Source: Chinchilla lanigera (lineage: Eukaryota > Chordata > Mammalia > Rodentia > Chinchillidae). From it: DNA of 64,000 nt. The translations under genes and the position numbers were made by a program. Shown here one piece after another: positions 14,345 to 25,110 of the stretch. The notes below the pieces were generated by a model. It did no database searches. It was not told the DNA's origin and saw only the letters and a list, made by a program, of their open reading frames with translations. Location: assembly GCF_000276665.1 (NCBI RefSeq), contig NW_004955472.1, positions 10,653,808-10,717,807 of the forward strand, read 5' to 3'. Each line of letters begins with the position of its first letter. The first letter of the stretch is position 1.

Positions 14345-14510
14345 CTGTTATTGCCCCAGCAGCCTCGCTGGGTAGCAGTTACTGTCCGTATTTACCGATG
14401 AGCAAGCTGTGGTTCAGAAAGTTTCAGTAACTTCTTCAAAGTCACACAACGGGTAACAGCAGAGTCGGGTTTGGAACTCACGTGTGTTTCATTTCCAAAG
14501 CCTGTTCTTT
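14345..14510 (-). mobile_element. MIR
   Basis: tttaccgatgagcaagctg, aagtcacacaacgggtaaca, gcagagtcgggtttggaact is the reverse of the MIR core. Confidence 0.65.
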
Positions 14511-14599
14511 CTGTTGTATGCTGGTTCCTTGAACAGACTTGTTAAGTTCTGCCAATTTGAATATTGCTCATTGACAGTTGAACTGCAGCACATTTCATA

Positions 14600-14670
14600 A
14601 AAGGGCATTCTGTACACAGTAGACACACGATAAAAGTTTGTTGAATTGGTAAAAAGCTGAATGGATGAAA
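14600..14670 (+). mobile_element. L2 terminal fragment
   Basis: acagtagacacacgataaaa, gtttgttgaattggtaaaaa resembles the L2 terminus (…caataaatgtttgttgaatga). Confidence 0.4.
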
Positions 14671-14784
14671 ACAATGACTTGACATGCAGTGTTTTTGTAG
14701 ATCTGTGAATAAAATAAAGCCTCTGAATTTTTGAGGACAACAAAATGAGCTCAGTTAGTTTTTATTTTTTTATCTAAATCTTTT

Positions 14785-14880
14785 GGTGTGTGTGTGTGTG
14801 TGCCTTTGCACACATGTGCATACCCAGGGCCTTGTACCTGCTAGGCAAACTCTGTACCACTTAAATATACCCCCAGCTCC
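14785..14880 (-). mobile_element. (TG)n plus ID-like fragment
   Basis: A short (GT)n at 14785-14802 is followed by cccagggccttgtacctgct, aggcaaactctgtaccactt and atacccccagctcc. This is a decayed reversed ID-type unit. Confidence 0.5.
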
Positions 14881-15429
14881 CTTAGTTTTTTTAGAAAAAT
14901 AAAAAAATAGGTTTTGGTAAGAGGGAATATGTTAGCAATCATTATGCCAAATCCTGATTGTGATTCTTAAAGTGTGGTCACTAATTATCATGCTTATTAG
15001 CTACTATTTTTAGTTTTCATTTAAATGTTGTCAAGGAACCATGCTTGAAATAACCAGAGTGGCTGTCCTAAATATTCAGAATCACTTGTACCAAAACTCC
15101 CACATCAAGAACAAACCCCTCACTTCCTTATAAACATGGTATAAAGCTGTTATTTACGGAACATTTGCACCTTTCAGGATTTTGTCAATTGTCTAACCTT
15201 TTCTTATGCCCATTGTTGTCACCTGTATGTTTCTCGTCTTTTCACATTGAGAAACTTTCACCCAGTTTTTAAGTTGAGATCTTTGGTAGTAACTGTGCTT
15301 TTACATGTGTTCCATTGATTGCAGTTGCCTGATAATCTCATTTTTTGAGAGTTGTAGTATCACTGAGCCAAAGCCTAGATGATTGGGGAAAATGACAACC
15401 AAGATTTGTTCTGAAGCATTTCTTTCTCA

Positions 15430-15865
15430 GAACCTTAGGTCCCCTCTGCCTCTCTTTCTCTTTCATCTCCCGTTCTCTTTTTCCCCTCTCCTACCCCTTC
15501 CACCCTTCCCTGCCCCCCTCTTCTTCTTTTTTTGCTGAGGATTGAACCAAGAGCCTTCACACTGAGCTACATCTGCAGTTTGTTCGCTTTCCCTCCTCCC
15601 GCCTGTCCATCTTTCTGCTTTTCTTTCTTCCTTCCCTCCCTCCCTCCCTCCCTCCCGTCTGTCCTTCCTTNNNNNNNNNNNNNNNNNNNNNNNNNNNNNN
15701 NNNNNNNNNNNNNNNNNNNNNNNNNNNNNNNNNNNNNNNNNNNNNNNNNNNNNNNNNNNNNNNNNNNNNNCCTCCCTCCCTCCCTCCCTCCCGTCTGTCC
15801 TTCCTTCCTTCCTTCTTTCCTTCCTTCCTTCCTTCCTTCCTTCCTTCCTTCCTTCCTTCCTCCCT
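15430..15865 (+). repeat. Polypyrimidine (CCTT/CCCT)n tract with assembly gap
   Basis: Long runs of ccttccttcctt and ccctccctccct surround 100 Ns at 15671-15770. The round gap size suggests a placeholder, so the true repeat length is unknown. Confidence 0.9.
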
Positions 15866-15945
15866 CCCATCTTGCCAGGTGGATACTCCTGACTGAGCTT
15901 CAAGAGTATTGAAATTATAGGCATGTACCAATACTCTTGGCCTTG
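15530..15945 (-). mobile_element. B4-like SINE split by polypyrimidine microsatellite
   Basis: An ID-like piece (tgctgaggattgaaccaag, gagctacatctgcagtt) precedes, and a B1-like piece (gagcttcaagagtattgaaa, ttataggcatgtaccaa) follows, a CCTT/CCCT tract that contains an assembly gap. The order fits a reversed B4 with an expanded middle. Confidence 0.5.
15671..15770. other. Assembly gap (100 N)
   Basis: A run of N inside the CCTT repeat. Its size is a round 100, so it is probably a placeholder. Confidence 0.99.
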
Positions 15946-16125
15946 TTATTTTTTTTCCTTTCTCATATGTTCTCATTGGTTGGAATGTCCTCACCATAAA
16001 TCCTTTTGTGTTTGTGTTTTTCTGTCTTCCTGATCTAGATCATAAAAATCCCTGGAGAAAATTTGATTGGGTTTATTTAAGGCATCTTTCATTAAGGTCA
16101 GCATATGAGTAAATATATACATGTA

Positions 16126-16612
16126 GAGTCATGTATCACCTAAGGAAAGCGGCGTGTTCTGAGAGACGCAGCATTACTCAATTTCCTCATCATATGGACA
16201 GCATAGACGCACGCTTGCACAAGTCTAGGTGGCATAGAGCAGTCATATGACTTGGCCGCATGAGATGTGTGACCTGCTGTTGCCAGCATCCTGTTACAGG
16301 AACTTTCTTTTTAGTACATAAGAGTATACTCTAAAATAACGATAAAAGGTATAGTAAGAAAATACACAGACAGTAACCTAGTCATTTTTGTTATCTAATA
16401 TTACGCACTGCCCGTAGCTGTGTGCCGTACTTTTGTGTGACTAGCAGTGCAGCAGATTTGTTTGCAGCAACGTCGTCACAAGCACATGAGTTCACAATGC
16501 GACATTACCGTGGCTATTCTGTGATTAAATGATGAGAATTTCTTGACTAAATTAGAATCTTATCTATCGTATATGTGGTTTGTCCTGACAGAAATACTTT
16601 GTGGCACAACAC
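16126..16612 (+). mobile_element. Ancient non-autonomous DNA transposon, family not named
   Basis: The start (agtcatgtatcacctaagg, tgttctgagagacgcagcat) and end (atcttatctatcgtatatgt, ggtttgtcctgacagaaata) resemble a mammalian MITE family whose ends read as repeated TAACGACG-type inverted repeats, from memory. The middle (acgtcgtcacaagcacatga) matches it too. The clustered CpGs are decaying. I recognise the pattern but not its library name. Confidence 0.5.
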
Positions 16613-17045
16613 TGTAGGCACGCACACAATTTTATTTTTTTTTATCATTTTTGATTATAAAATAATTGTAAGGCTGTACATGTCTTACAATTCACGGACA
16701 GATTCTTGGTTAATGTTTGCTATCTTCATATTTTATGGGTACGTAAACAAACTGAAAAGGCCTTGCCCCTTAAGCCCTCTTGGTAGCTGAGCAGAGATTT
16801 GCACCTTGTTTCTGAAGCCTAACGTGGCCTTGTTGCTGACATACGTGACCCAGGCAGACCATGTGTGATAGAACACTTCAGGAATGTGTGTTTAAACAGC
16901 ACCGCTTAGGGAGGTTTAATGGATATTTAAACATGCAAATGTAGTACAGAGAGGGAAAGAAAGACTCTGTGCGTATTTCCAGAACTAATGAATTTCTAGT
17001 GAGAAAATATGCTGGTGTTATTGACAAGAGTTTGTGCCAAAGTGA

Positions 17046-17240
<195 letters not shown>

Positions 17241-18821
17241 TAGAACAAAAGTTAGAAAATTAAGATTTATTTATAGTTTTTCCTTTCTTCATTTGGGCCC
17301 ATATAAATACTCCTGTGAAAGATTCAGTGTCATGTTTTTGTATTGTTGCTCAGTTGGGGGAAACTATTCATGATTAGTATGTGCAGTCTCGTATCAACAA
17401 GGCGACAGAGCAGTAATGTTCTTCCATAAGTATTTTAGGAAGCCTTTGAATTAAATCTCTTTCCCTTATAGCGAATTATTTGCTGCATAACTTTAGGAAT
17501 CCTAGACTTATCCTGAGCATAGGGATTGTGGATTTGTTCTATAAATGGCAAGTTAGCAAATATGATATTTTGCAAGCCAATAAAGTCTCTCTCACAATTT
17601 CTCATCTCAGCGCTCACTGTGTAAAAGTGGCTGTAGCTACTACATAAATGGATGTCATTGTGAGCCAATTAAATGGTTTATGGACACAGAAGTATGAATT
17701 TTATATACTGTTTGTTTCACAAAACAATCTCCTCTGTTTAAATAAATTTTTTTGCATTTTACATTCTTAGCTCATAGCCCATGCAAAAATAGGTGAAAGC
17801 AGAATTTCATGGTTGGGCTGTGTTTCGATTCTGTTCTAGTAGATTCAGCTTATAGTACTTTGTGGAGATTAACTAGAAAGCTTACATGAGACACAGGTAA
17901 TTTTTCCTGTTACATTTTTCTTTACCAGATATACAGCAAATGATTTTGTGAGAACTTCCTGCTTTTTTGTATCCTTAAAATTCTTATGTGGCTTCTCTCT
18001 GGATAAAAAATTGATCCAGATCACAACACAGATTATTTTCCCTTTAGAAAATAGGAGAGATATTGCCTCTAGAAAATTGTTAGTACCTATACCATCATTT
18101 TACTCTTTTGCCCAGTGCAAACGTTTGCCAATCAGTCATTGCAGTCTTTCTCATTGAGTGTAGATGTAGCTCTGAAAGATTTTTCAAACTGTCCAGACAA
18201 CTTCTATCAGTTGACTCAAGTTGGAACCTATTTTCCACCGGTGATTTAAGAAGCCAGTTTAGAGTATACCTTGAAGTGGTGAGGGAAAGTTAGTCAAGGC
18301 TGACTGTGATATCCATCTTGCTTAGAGACTTGTCTAGAAGATTTCTGCTCTTTTTCATGTATCTGGAATTGCTGTGTCATCTTTGTGTTTAAGAATGGCT
18401 TCTCTTGGAATTGTCAGTTAAGGTGGTTTTGTTAGCCCTGGGTAGTGTGGACATCTCATTTTTTGTATTTATTGGTCCATAAGAAACATTCCTGTCAGCT
18501 CTAATTCATCTGGGGAAGACTGTGGTTGCTCCCGAATGTACTTTGATATGATGTCCACAAACTCTGGATGTTTTTCACTCAAGAAAATGTCCAGGGAAAA
18601 GATTGACCTTTCAGTCCAAAAATGAACTATATGTTAATGATAAAATGATACTGTGTTATCAGAATATAAGGAAAAATTAGGTTCTAATTCAATCTAAGAT
18701 GATAAAGTTATAAATTTTCCTGACAGTTTTTTCAATTTGAATTGCTTTTTTCTCATTGACCACGTATCTCTCCATACTTTGTGTTAAGAGTTAATCTTTT
18801 CAACAGTACTGCTAAATAACA

Positions 18822-18961
18822 GAGTGCTGGGTGTGCTGGCTTACGCCTGTAATCCCAGTACTGGGGAGGCTGAGGCAGGAGGATCGTTGGGAGTTCACGA
18901 TCAGCCTGGGTTACAAAGTGAGCTCAAGGTCAACCTGAACTGCATAGGAAGACCCTATCTC

Positions 18962-19008
<47 letters not shown>

Positions 19009-19012
19009 ACAC
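18822..19012 (+). mobile_element. B1 SINE with (CA)n tail
   Basis: gctgggtgtgctggcttacg, cctgtaatcccagtactggg and gaggctgaggcaggaggatc identify B1 on the plus strand. The tail has become a (CA)n microsatellite from about 18966 to 19012, a common fate of SINE tails. Confidence 0.85.
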
Positions 19013-20384
19013 CCCAGCAACAATGAAAAAACCAGATGACCTTAGAAAACAACATCTATCCGGTTACCTTTTGGCTGTTTTATGTGTTCTCTGTCCTACC
19101 AGATATTTGTAGCCCTTACCTTCTCTAATTTAAATTAGTACCAATCCTGGAAATCTCAACTGTGTCATAGTTTTGATGTCCTGAAGTGGGTAAGAGGAAA
19201 ATGGAACAGATGGTTGAGATGGCTTACCCCAGGAAACACACTTCTCTCTGCCCTGGAATCAATTACCATCTTACTTTGTTCTTGGTGGACCAGTTCTTTT
19301 TCTGTGTATCTCGTCTCTGCTAAGATTAAAAAAAAAGAAGGTAGAAATGCAGAGGAAACAACAGATCAGCCCTGGAGAGATGTCCGCAGCATTCAGAGAC
19401 CACTGATGAAAGCTCCTTCCTCACTCTGCGTGACCCAGCCTTCGGTGTCCAGGGCCAAGCTGCCTGGACTGAGTACATGGAAGAAAGGGACAGTAATGCT
19501 TTGTGGTTTTCCTACTGTGACATCTGCTAGTTCTGCTCTGATTTTCTGAAATGCAAGTGAGGGTGATGGGTGAGCATCAGGCTTTTTCCCTGCCCCCATT
19601 TGGTTCCTTCAGAAATATCAGATAACAGCTGGTATCCTCAATTTGGCCGAGATTTCTTTGAGAGACATTTTTCAAAAGTGTATAGCACCATTTTTGCCTG
19701 CTCTTTCCGTGCTTTTATTTTCAGTTAGACAGGTTTCCTGTTCTAATACAAGGTCCTGAGCCAGGTTTTTCTAGTGTTCATTGCTTTTCCCTTCCTTAGG
19801 ATGCTTAGTCTCCTTTTCCCCTTCTCGTTCATCCTGATAATGACTGTTGGGCTAATCTTACAAGACAGCACTTTCCTCTTATTACTTCTCATTCAGAATT
19901 CTATCATTTCTCTACTGTTTTATTGTATCATTTGGCTCAGCTTTGGAGGCTTAATGCCAGTGCTATTGCTGTTTTCCCCTGAAGTCTGGTTCTTTACTTG
20001 TGAGCAGATCTTGTTCCAGCCTCTGTGTGTGTGTATGCTTCTGTGACTTCCACTTCTTAGTACACCCTCTCCCATTCAGTTTAATTGTAATAATTCCTTC
20101 TCTGGAGCTTTATTTGAAATCCTACCTCTAGCAACTGGCTTTCTGGTTATTCCAGCTTGTTCTGACTTCCCTTTTCTTTGAAGTCTGTGTTCTTTACCCA
20201 TGAAGATTCACAGAAGTTTTGGGATCAGTGGGACTCAGACATAATTTGGCCTTAACCACTACTCTCTGGCCCCAAAGATGAAGCTGGTGGTGGTCATACA
20301 ATATCTGGTAGTCAAAGACAGAGTTGTGACTCAAATCCTTATCTTCCGACACCTATGTAGAACTCTTCCCATGAAACCATGCTT

Positions 20385-20477
20385 AGGCCAGGGATATAGC
20401 TCAGTGGCATAAGTGCCTGCCTGGCAAATGCAAGGTCCTGAGTTCAATTTCTGGTACCAAAAAAAAAAAAAAATTTG
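20385..20477 (+). mobile_element. ID SINE with target duplication
   Basis: The tRNA-derived core reads ggccagggatatagctcag, tgcctgcctggcaaatgcaa, gagttcaatttctggtacca, then poly(A). atgaaaccatgctt flanks it at 20371-20384 and 20478-20491. Confidence 0.85.
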
Positions 20478-20777
20478 ATGAAACCATGCTTTGCTTTAGA
20501 AAGCTACATACTAGTTAGTATGTATTTTATATACAAAAGTGCTGTTGTTTGTGTCTTCTAAACCACCTAAAGTAAGACCAGTAAAATCTCTGGTACTGGA
20601 ATGTTGAAACAATGAATCATATGCAGAGAAAGGTGATTTATTTAGTAGTTTCTCTTGAGGTTTCCTAGTTAGCATTAGACTAGTTGGACTTTTTTTTGGA
20701 ATGGTGTGTTGAATAAATGAATCATATTTGGTATTTCTACAGACGGTGAAGCAGAAGTCCTTCAGGCACTGTGAGAC

Positions 20778-21310
20778 CAGAAAGCAGTTGTTCTCAAACC
20801 TAGTTGCATCAGAATCACAAAGGGAGTGAGTTATAAAAACACATTCTAGGGCCCACTTCAGTGTGTCTGTCTTGGTTTCTTTTCTCTCGCTGCTGGGACA
20901 AAATAAGGAAGGATGCCCAAAATTAAGGAAGGAAAGGTTTATTTCGCTTACAGTTTGTGGAGGTTTCAGTCCATACTTGGCAGATTATAAGGCAGAGTGG
21001 CACATGGCAGAGCGCTACTGCTCAGGGCGGCAGAACACAGCAAAGCAACAAGCACCCACAAGGGCGGAATGGCCTCAAGCAGCCTCTTCCTCGCCCTTAC
21101 ATATGCAAACTATCCACCCCAGGGCGGGTGCAGCTCTCACACCCATAATCAATCAAACTCTAAAAGCCTGCCTCGAGACCGCATGAGGCTTTGGGGGGAC
21201 ACCCAAACACAAACCATAACAGTGTCCAAGTGAGATTCAGGAATCTGAATCTAATAACCTTCCTAGATTGTGACAAAAGACTTAAGACTTATCATTTAGG
21301 AACCACTGAG
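20778..21310 (+). mobile_element. MER5A-like hAT relic interrupted by LTR
   Basis: The left part (gcagttgttctcaaacctag, gcatcagaatcacaaaggg, gggccca) and the right part (gagattcaggaatctgaatc, ttaggaaccactgag) read as the two halves of a MER5A-type Charlie MITE. The LTR at 20868-21221 sits between them. Confidence 0.6.
20868..21221 (-). mobile_element. MaLR-like solo LTR with 5-bp target duplication
   Basis: On the minus strand the element begins tgttatggtttgtgtttggg and ends aaccaagaca, giving TG..CA ends. It is flanked by GTGTC at 20863-20867 and 21222-21226, a 5-bp duplication as expected for this class. It contains aataaacctttcc (AATAAA) near its 3' end. It retains several CpGs, so it is younger than the surrounding MER5A-like copy, which it splits. 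Confidence 0.7.
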
Positions 21311-22080
21311 ATATACCTTTTTGAATTGGTGAGTTCTTTGTATACTGGATATTTGGTACACAAAGTTGAGTTTTTCTTCTATCCTGTACCTTCATAAACT
21401 TACTCTGTTAACCAAAATAGGTTTCTACTTTTTCTTAGACGATAGGGTAGCATCTGTAGTTCAATGTGGTTCAGTCTTTACTTTTAGAAAGTGTAGTTTA
21501 GAAATTAAAAAAAATTGCTGTGTTCCCACCATGTAGAAAAGTACTAGTTAAACCACTATTTATTTATTTTAAGAGGACCACTCATAGGTAAAAACCTTAA
21601 TATAGTTACTGTCCTTTCCTAATGGTCACTTTTCCCTGACTGGGGAGATGTCCCAACATCTTATCTTGTTAGTGACATCACAGCCATCCTTTATCTGCAG
21701 GAAAGGCAGCTCTGTGGGTTAAATGTTGCCCACATTGTCCCCAGTACTGACATGGAAAATAAATGTTAATTTAGGGAGAGTAGTATGAAGGTGTATTACG
21801 TACAGTTCAGTCATCCAGAGGACTCAGCCCCTCCCCCACATCTCTGGCAGGGTCAAAAATTATTTGCTGGTGGTGGAGGGTGTTTCTCATCGATGACCTC
21901 TGGTCCCCGTGGGAACTTGCCTTTTGTGGACTGTTTTGGGCATCACTGGTTGTGCCTATTGTTAGTCTTCATACTCATATTTACTCATTTTGTTTTCAGG
22001 GAGCCTTGAATAATGATAATACCTAAACAGTCTGTAAAACATGTATGGCTTAAAAACAGTACTTTTGTCTTTTTGTCTAG

Positions 22081-22136
22081 GTTAATGGTGTCAAATTGAA
22101 ATTTGTGGTTAGAAGTAAAAGCATTGCTTTTACAAG
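22081..22136 (+). other. Candidate 56-nt cryptic/poison exon in the intron after RRM1
   Basis: A strong 3' splice site (acttttgtctttttgtctag) ends at 22080 and a good donor (ACAAG followed by gtaaaa) starts at 22137. The enclosed 56 nt are open in the phase delivered by the 17107-17210 exon and would add about 18 residues. Because 56 is not a multiple of three, the frame shifts. Joining to the 42536 exon then gives a stop (CAA TGA) near 42606-42611, so inclusion predicts nonsense-mediated decay. The sequence is not a recognised repeat. It may equally be a chance pairing of splice-like sites; no transcript evidence is available here. Confidence 0.3.
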
Positions 22137-22354
22137 GTAAAAATCATTCAGTTCCAGAAGTGCATGTAGACTTACCCCCCTCGGTACTCTGGATGGGCGA
22201 TTATGCTACACACAATTGATGTGGATTTCTGTCGCCTTCCCGCTCTCCCTTGACTTCTCCCTCTTCTACAACTGGCCTGGGAAGCTTTATCTTTCCTGAA
22301 TATGGAGCTGTTTTATCAGGAAAATAGAAGCTTTTATCTCAAAGAATAGAAGTT

Positions 22355-22455
22355 TTGGGGGCTAGAGGGTATAGCCTGGCAGCAGCGTAATTGGCTAACA
22401 CTGGTGAGACCCTAGGTTTGATCCTAGTCCTGCAAAAATCCAAGAGCAAACAAAA
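22355..22455 (+). mobile_element. Diverged tRNA-derived SINE
   Basis: gggggctagagggtatagcc, taggtttgatcctagtcctg and an A-rich tail preserve the ID-like box order, but with many changes. Confidence 0.5.
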
Positions 22456-22954
22456 CCCTCAAGGAATAGAACTTTACTGCTCTAGAAATCAGATTCTTCT
22501 GCCTGTCAAAAGAAAATTCTGTGTGGAAGTACTAATAGTATAAAAATCTGTTTAAATTTGATTTTGATTAAATAGATTAAAAAAATCATTCAGGTATAGA
22601 CTATGCTTAAAATTACCTTGAAAGTATTAATTGCTGTACAATAATGTGAAATTATTTTATTAAAATAATTAAACTACCCTTTAAGCACATAGGAAAAATT
22701 CTATTATAAAAATTGGAATATTAAAAGTTAATAGTTATACCTCTTCCTTTAAAGTGTTCCGTTTTAAAGCAATTAAGTAAAGCTAATAAACCTTTTTTTG
22801 TTAAATTTATACCTTTATGCTATTTTCTGTCTAGCTTGTCCTTTTCTCAGTTAATAAAATATTACACACTTCTGCTTAGCTTGAAGTGTACCCTTAATTT
22901 AGGGTCTACTGTATTTCTTCAAATCTCATTCTCGAAAGTTCCGTTGATAATGTG

Positions 22955-23028
22955 ATTTCACTGGCTGTGTGATCTTGGGCAAATATTTTAACCATTTAAC
23001 TTACCATTCATATCTGTAAAATAAATTA
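22955..23028 (+). mobile_element. MIR fragment
   Basis: tggctgtgtgatcttgggca, aatattttaacc and atctgtaaaataaatta match the MIR core and tail. Confidence 0.6.
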
Positions 23029-23029
23029 C

Positions 23030-23345
23030 AAGTTGAGCATCCCTCATCAGACTGTTGGAAACCTGAAATGCTCCAAAGCTTGAAATTTTTGAGTTGCTGT
23101 AATATCACAATCGAAGATTTCACATTCTAAAACTTTTTGCACAAACTATTAGGAATATTGTTTAAGATTGCCTTTGGGGTATGTATATAAGGTATAGATG
23201 AGGTATAAATGAATTTTGTGTTAGAGTTGGATTTTATACCCAAGATATGCCATTATGTATATACAAATATTTCAAAATCTGGAAGATATCTGAGAACCAA
23301 AGCACATCTACTCACAAATATTTGGGGTCAGAGGTAGTTAACCTG
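23030..23345 (+). mobile_element. Tigger-like MITE
   Basis: acaagttgagcatccctcat, gaaatgctccaaagcttgaa, then atatttcaaaatctggaaga and ggtagttaacctg follow the well-known Tigger-type element starting caggttgagcatccctaatc. Confidence 0.6.
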
Positions 23346-24379
23346 AAGTTAATTTACTCAAATTATTAATTTATACTAATAATTTATGCTCAGTGTTTAT
23401 AATCTGCATCTGTAGGGGGGATTTATCACGGTCTATGCCCAATTGCATATTAAGAAAAGATGTAACCATTTGTTTTAAAGACAGTGTTTATCCTGATTTG
23501 TTTAATGAGGAAATGAATCCTGTTATTTGGAGGAGGTGACAGTTTTAACTTCTTCTGTCACCACTGTAGAAAGTTAATAGACACAGTAATATTTGTGCTG
23601 TGAAATGCTTTTCTAGCTTAACTTCCTTGTGTTACAAGATTATTGAGAGGATTTGATTTTATTTATCATGGCAAATTATTCTCTAAAGTTTAATTGTATT
23701 AGGAAATAACCGAGACATTGTGTAAATCGGTCCGTATGCTGGGGAAGGAGAGGCTGCAGGTGTGTACACAACACCGTGCTGAAGTTTGCCCCCTGGGAAG
23801 TACTCTGCTAGGGTACCTGCCGTACCATTCTGAGAGCTTCGAGACAGTTGCATGATGCTGAGAGTTGACGTATGTGTGGGGCATGGCGCTCTGTAAACAG
23901 TTGTTAGGGGAACTGCATGGAATTTGCTAAAGCAGGAGGCAGAGTGCAAGGTCTGTGTGGCAGTGAGCCTGAGAATGAGGAGGGGTGATGAAGCGTGAGT
24001 GTACCGTGCAGAGGAAACTTCATTTTATTCTTTCGGTGGGTGAGGTCCTCCAGAGCAGTGACAGGATTGGACTTGAATGTTCATTAGGAGAGGGAAATTT
24101 ACTTCGTATTTACACTCTACAGCTCTCTGAGCGTCTTGGTCCATTGTGGTGCTTGTATGGCTTGTGTAGTTTATTTTCTGTGATGGTACAAAGTGTAGAA
24201 ATTATACCCCTCATTTCAGAACTTGTTTGTCGACCATTGTTTACCTTTACACTGAGTAGATTTGAGAAATTTGGAAGTAATAGTTTGAAGGACAGATTTA
24301 AAATTTACTAAGCATTTGGGAGATACTGGACAAGTGTTAGCCTCACAAATGCTACTTTTCTGGTTTGGTTGGTCCTCTG

Positions 24380-24448
24380 TGGAGGGAAGAAAGAGAAAGA
24401 AGGAAAGGAGAGGAAAGAAGGAAAGAGAAAAGAGAAGAAAAATGAAAA
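24380..24448 (+). repeat. Purine-rich (GAAA/GGAA)n tract
   Basis: ggaagaaagagaaagaagga and similar units run for about 65 bp, with only purines on the plus strand. Confidence 0.85.
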
Positions 24449-24639
24449 AATACATGTACCAGATCTGGGGTCAAGAATGGGCATACTGAATAAAATGATT
24501 TTTTTGCCTTTTAAAAAATATAATGGCTAGGTACATATTTTCCTAACTTTCATTTAAAAACATGGTCTGCAATATTCTAGAGCCATGTTTTGAGTTTTAA
24601 CAGTTAAGGAGCAATCAAAAAATACAGTGACTATTTAAT

Positions 24640-25110
24640 TTTTAAAAAATTATTACAATAAAAGACACATTGCCATTAATCCCCCTCAACGTAACCCCCT
24701 CCCATCCAATACCATTAGTCTATTTTTCTTGCCACTTTCTGAAGCAGTTCTGGAAGTCCTCGTACGTGAATATTTTTTTTAGTGTGATAAAAATAAAAAT
24801 ACCATGAGAGCTTCAGAGTGCCATCCAGCGGAAAGGCAGGCTTGTAAAAACGCCACAGGGTGTCCTCACGCACTTGGTTACTGGGTTGGCACTGCGCTTC
24901 TTCTGGCTCTTTCCAAAGTCAAAGTGACCATGGAAGGTAAAGTTCTGAATTGAGGACATCGTGGCAGCTATCTCAGAACAATTAAAGGCACTTATGGAAG
25001 AGGACTTCCAGAACTGCTAATCAGAAAGTGGCAAAATGATGGGATCAGTGTTGTAAGGGGGGATATTTTGAGTGGGATTAATAACTTACCTATTACTGTA
25101 ATCATTTTTA
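24640..25110. mobile_element. Mariner-like elements in inverted arrangement
   Basis: The left arm (24645-24765, minus) and right arm (24990-25110, plus) are inverted copies. gccactttctgaagcagttc is mirrored by the block at 24998-25030 (ggacttccagaactgctaat, cagaaagtggcaa). The outer ends match as aaaaaattattacaataaaa versus attactgtaatcatttttaa. The plus-strand arm reads like the decayed C-terminal tail of a mariner transposase. Between the arms, 24770-24980 contains more transposase-like sequence on the minus strand. Confidence 0.55.

Noticed and set aside
15463..15997. Arg/Glu/Gly/Lys-rich frames around 15.5-16.0 kb
   Set aside because: They are translations of the CCTT repeat across an assembly gap.
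18961..19012. CRISPR-like short repeats
   Set aside because: It is a (CA)n microsatellite at a SINE tail, with no spacer-repeat structure, in a mammalian genome.
20863..21233. Overlapping plus-strand frames up to 107 codons
   Set aside because: They read through a minus-oriented LTR; the openness reflects its GC-rich composition.
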